From Hydrogenophaga sp. (GTDB taxonomy: Bacteria; Pseudomonadota; Gammaproteobacteria; Burkholderiales; Burkholderiaceae_C): a stretch of 64,000 nucleotides of DNA. The stretch lies in contig NZ_JAILWB010000005.1 of the NCBI RefSeq assembly GCF_025699295.1, positions 1 through 64,000 on the forward strand, read 5' to 3'. Shown here piece by piece: positions 63,510 to 64,000 of the stretch. Made by a program: the position numbers and the translations under genes. A model generated the notes under the pieces. It saw only the letters and a program-made list of their open reading frames with translations, was not told the origin of the DNA and did not search any database. Position 1 is the stretch's first letter. Every line of letters starts with the position of its first letter.

Positions 63510-64000
63510 ATGGGCAGCTTCCTGCGCAGCCTCACCCCCGATCAGCAGGTCAGCCTGGTATTCGTGGTGCTCTTCGGCCTGTTGCTGATCGCCAGTGGTG
63601 TGTCGGTGCTGCTGTCGCTGCGCGAACGCCGCGCCGGCGACGAAGGCGATGACAACGAATCGGGTGATCGCACGCGCCGTCTGCAGGACAACCAGGCCCT
63701 GCTGCGCAGCTCCTGGATCATGGTGCTGGTGTTCTGGATCGGCTGGGCCCTGGGCGAGGGCTTTGCCATCGTCATGTTCGGCTTCGTGTCCTTCTTCATC
63801 CTGCGCGAGTTCATCAGCCTCTCACCCACGCGCCGCGGCGATCACCGCAGCCTGGTGCTGGCCTTCTTCGTCGTGCTGCCCTTGCAGTACGCCCTGGTGT
63901 GGACCGAGCGCTTCAACCTGTTCACCGTCTTCATCCCGGTCTATGTGTTCCTCGCCATCGCAGTGGTGAGCGCGCTGGGCAACGACCCGCAGCGCTTTCT
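63510..64000 (+). CDS. Phosphatidate cytidylyltransferase family protein (5' part)
   Basis: Open reading frame running off the window, 163 codons visible. Multiple hydrophobic helices (VSLVFVVLFGLLLIASGVSVLLSL, SSWIMVLVFWIGWALGEGFAIVMFGFVSFFILREFISL) are followed by RRGDHRSLVLAFFVVLPLQYALVW. This N-terminal pattern, with the FFILREF segment, is that of CdsA-like cytidylyltransferases that convert phosphatidate to CDP-diacylglycerol; the CDP-alcohol signature would lie beyond the window. The ATG at 63510 follows the acyltransferase gene. Confidence 0.8.
   Translation, partial: MGSFLRSLTPDQQVSLVFVVLFGLLLIASGVSVLLSLRERRAGDEGDDNESGDRTRRLQDNQALLRSSWIMVLVFWIGWALGEGFAIVMFGFVSFFILREFISLSPTRRGDHRSLVLAFFVVLPLQYALVWTERFNLFTVFIPVYVFLAIAVVSALGNDPQRF

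Overview
The window is one contiguous, GC-rich (roughly two-thirds G+C by eye) stretch of chromosome that looks like core genome of a betaproteobacterium of the order Burkholderiales, most likely family Comamonadaceae (Hydrogenophaga/Acidovorax-like). This rests on gene order (ffh-ypjD, accB-accC-prmA-zinc-ribbon DUF3426 protein, pilS-pilR-ampD, ubiH-dsbC), an Ala/Lys-rich histone H1-like protein, phenylacetate genes with a TetR-type operator, and protein sequences. No taxonomic search was possible. I see no insertion sequence, prophage, integrase, CRISPR array or rRNA operon. Coding density is very high and most neighbouring genes on one strand overlap by ATGA, GTGA or TTGA.

Layout. 1-8.8 kb: partial dusB, a YqaA membrane protein, an MFS transporter, a degenerate RsuA-like protein, ychF, a two-subunit molybdenum hydroxylase with an AraC regulator, and a MOSC protein. 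8.9-13.3 kb: ubiH-like monooxygenase, dsbC, M61 peptidase and an unknown protein. 13.4-16.9 kb: phenylacetate genes paaK-paaI-paaG facing paaF across a palindromic operator. 16.9-18.8 kb: tRNA-Met(CAT) with promoter and terminator, yaeQ, a methyltransferase and a periplasmic protein. 18.8-27.5 kb: miaB, then glrK-qseG-glrR running into opgG-opgH. 27.5-33.4 kb: a five-gene flavin monooxygenase/SDR/transporter cluster divergent from an IclR regulator. 33.4-40 kb: ffh, ypjD, pilS-pilR and ampD. 40-45.5 kb: nrdA, nrdB and the histone-like gene. 45.5-51.7 kb: PfkB kinase, DUF3426 protein, prmA, accC, accB, a TlpA-like thioredoxin and an unknown. 51.7-64 kb: mpl, aroG with an attenuator, tldD, a beta-hydroxyacid dehydrogenase, rodA, a YqiA-like esterase, an RNase II/R family nuclease, a TonB-like protein, mtgA, an acyltransferase and a partial cdsA-like gene.

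The most informative signals are regulatory. (1) Two perfect TGTC-N10-GACA sites and a sigma-54 -24/-12 element lie between glrR and opgG, suggesting that the GlrK-GlrR system controls osmoregulated periplasmic glucan synthesis here. (2) aroG is preceded by a 24-codon aromatic-rich leader peptide and a strong intrinsic terminator with a competing antiterminator segment, a classical attenuator. (3) About ten transcription units have a -10 hexamer ending only 6-8 nt before the start codon, which points to frequent leaderless mRNAs. (4) nrdA has tandem NrdR-like boxes 32 bp apart over a sigma-70 promoter. (5) IclR- and TetR-type palindromes sit in two divergent promoters. Start sites, operators and functions are inferred from sequence alone.
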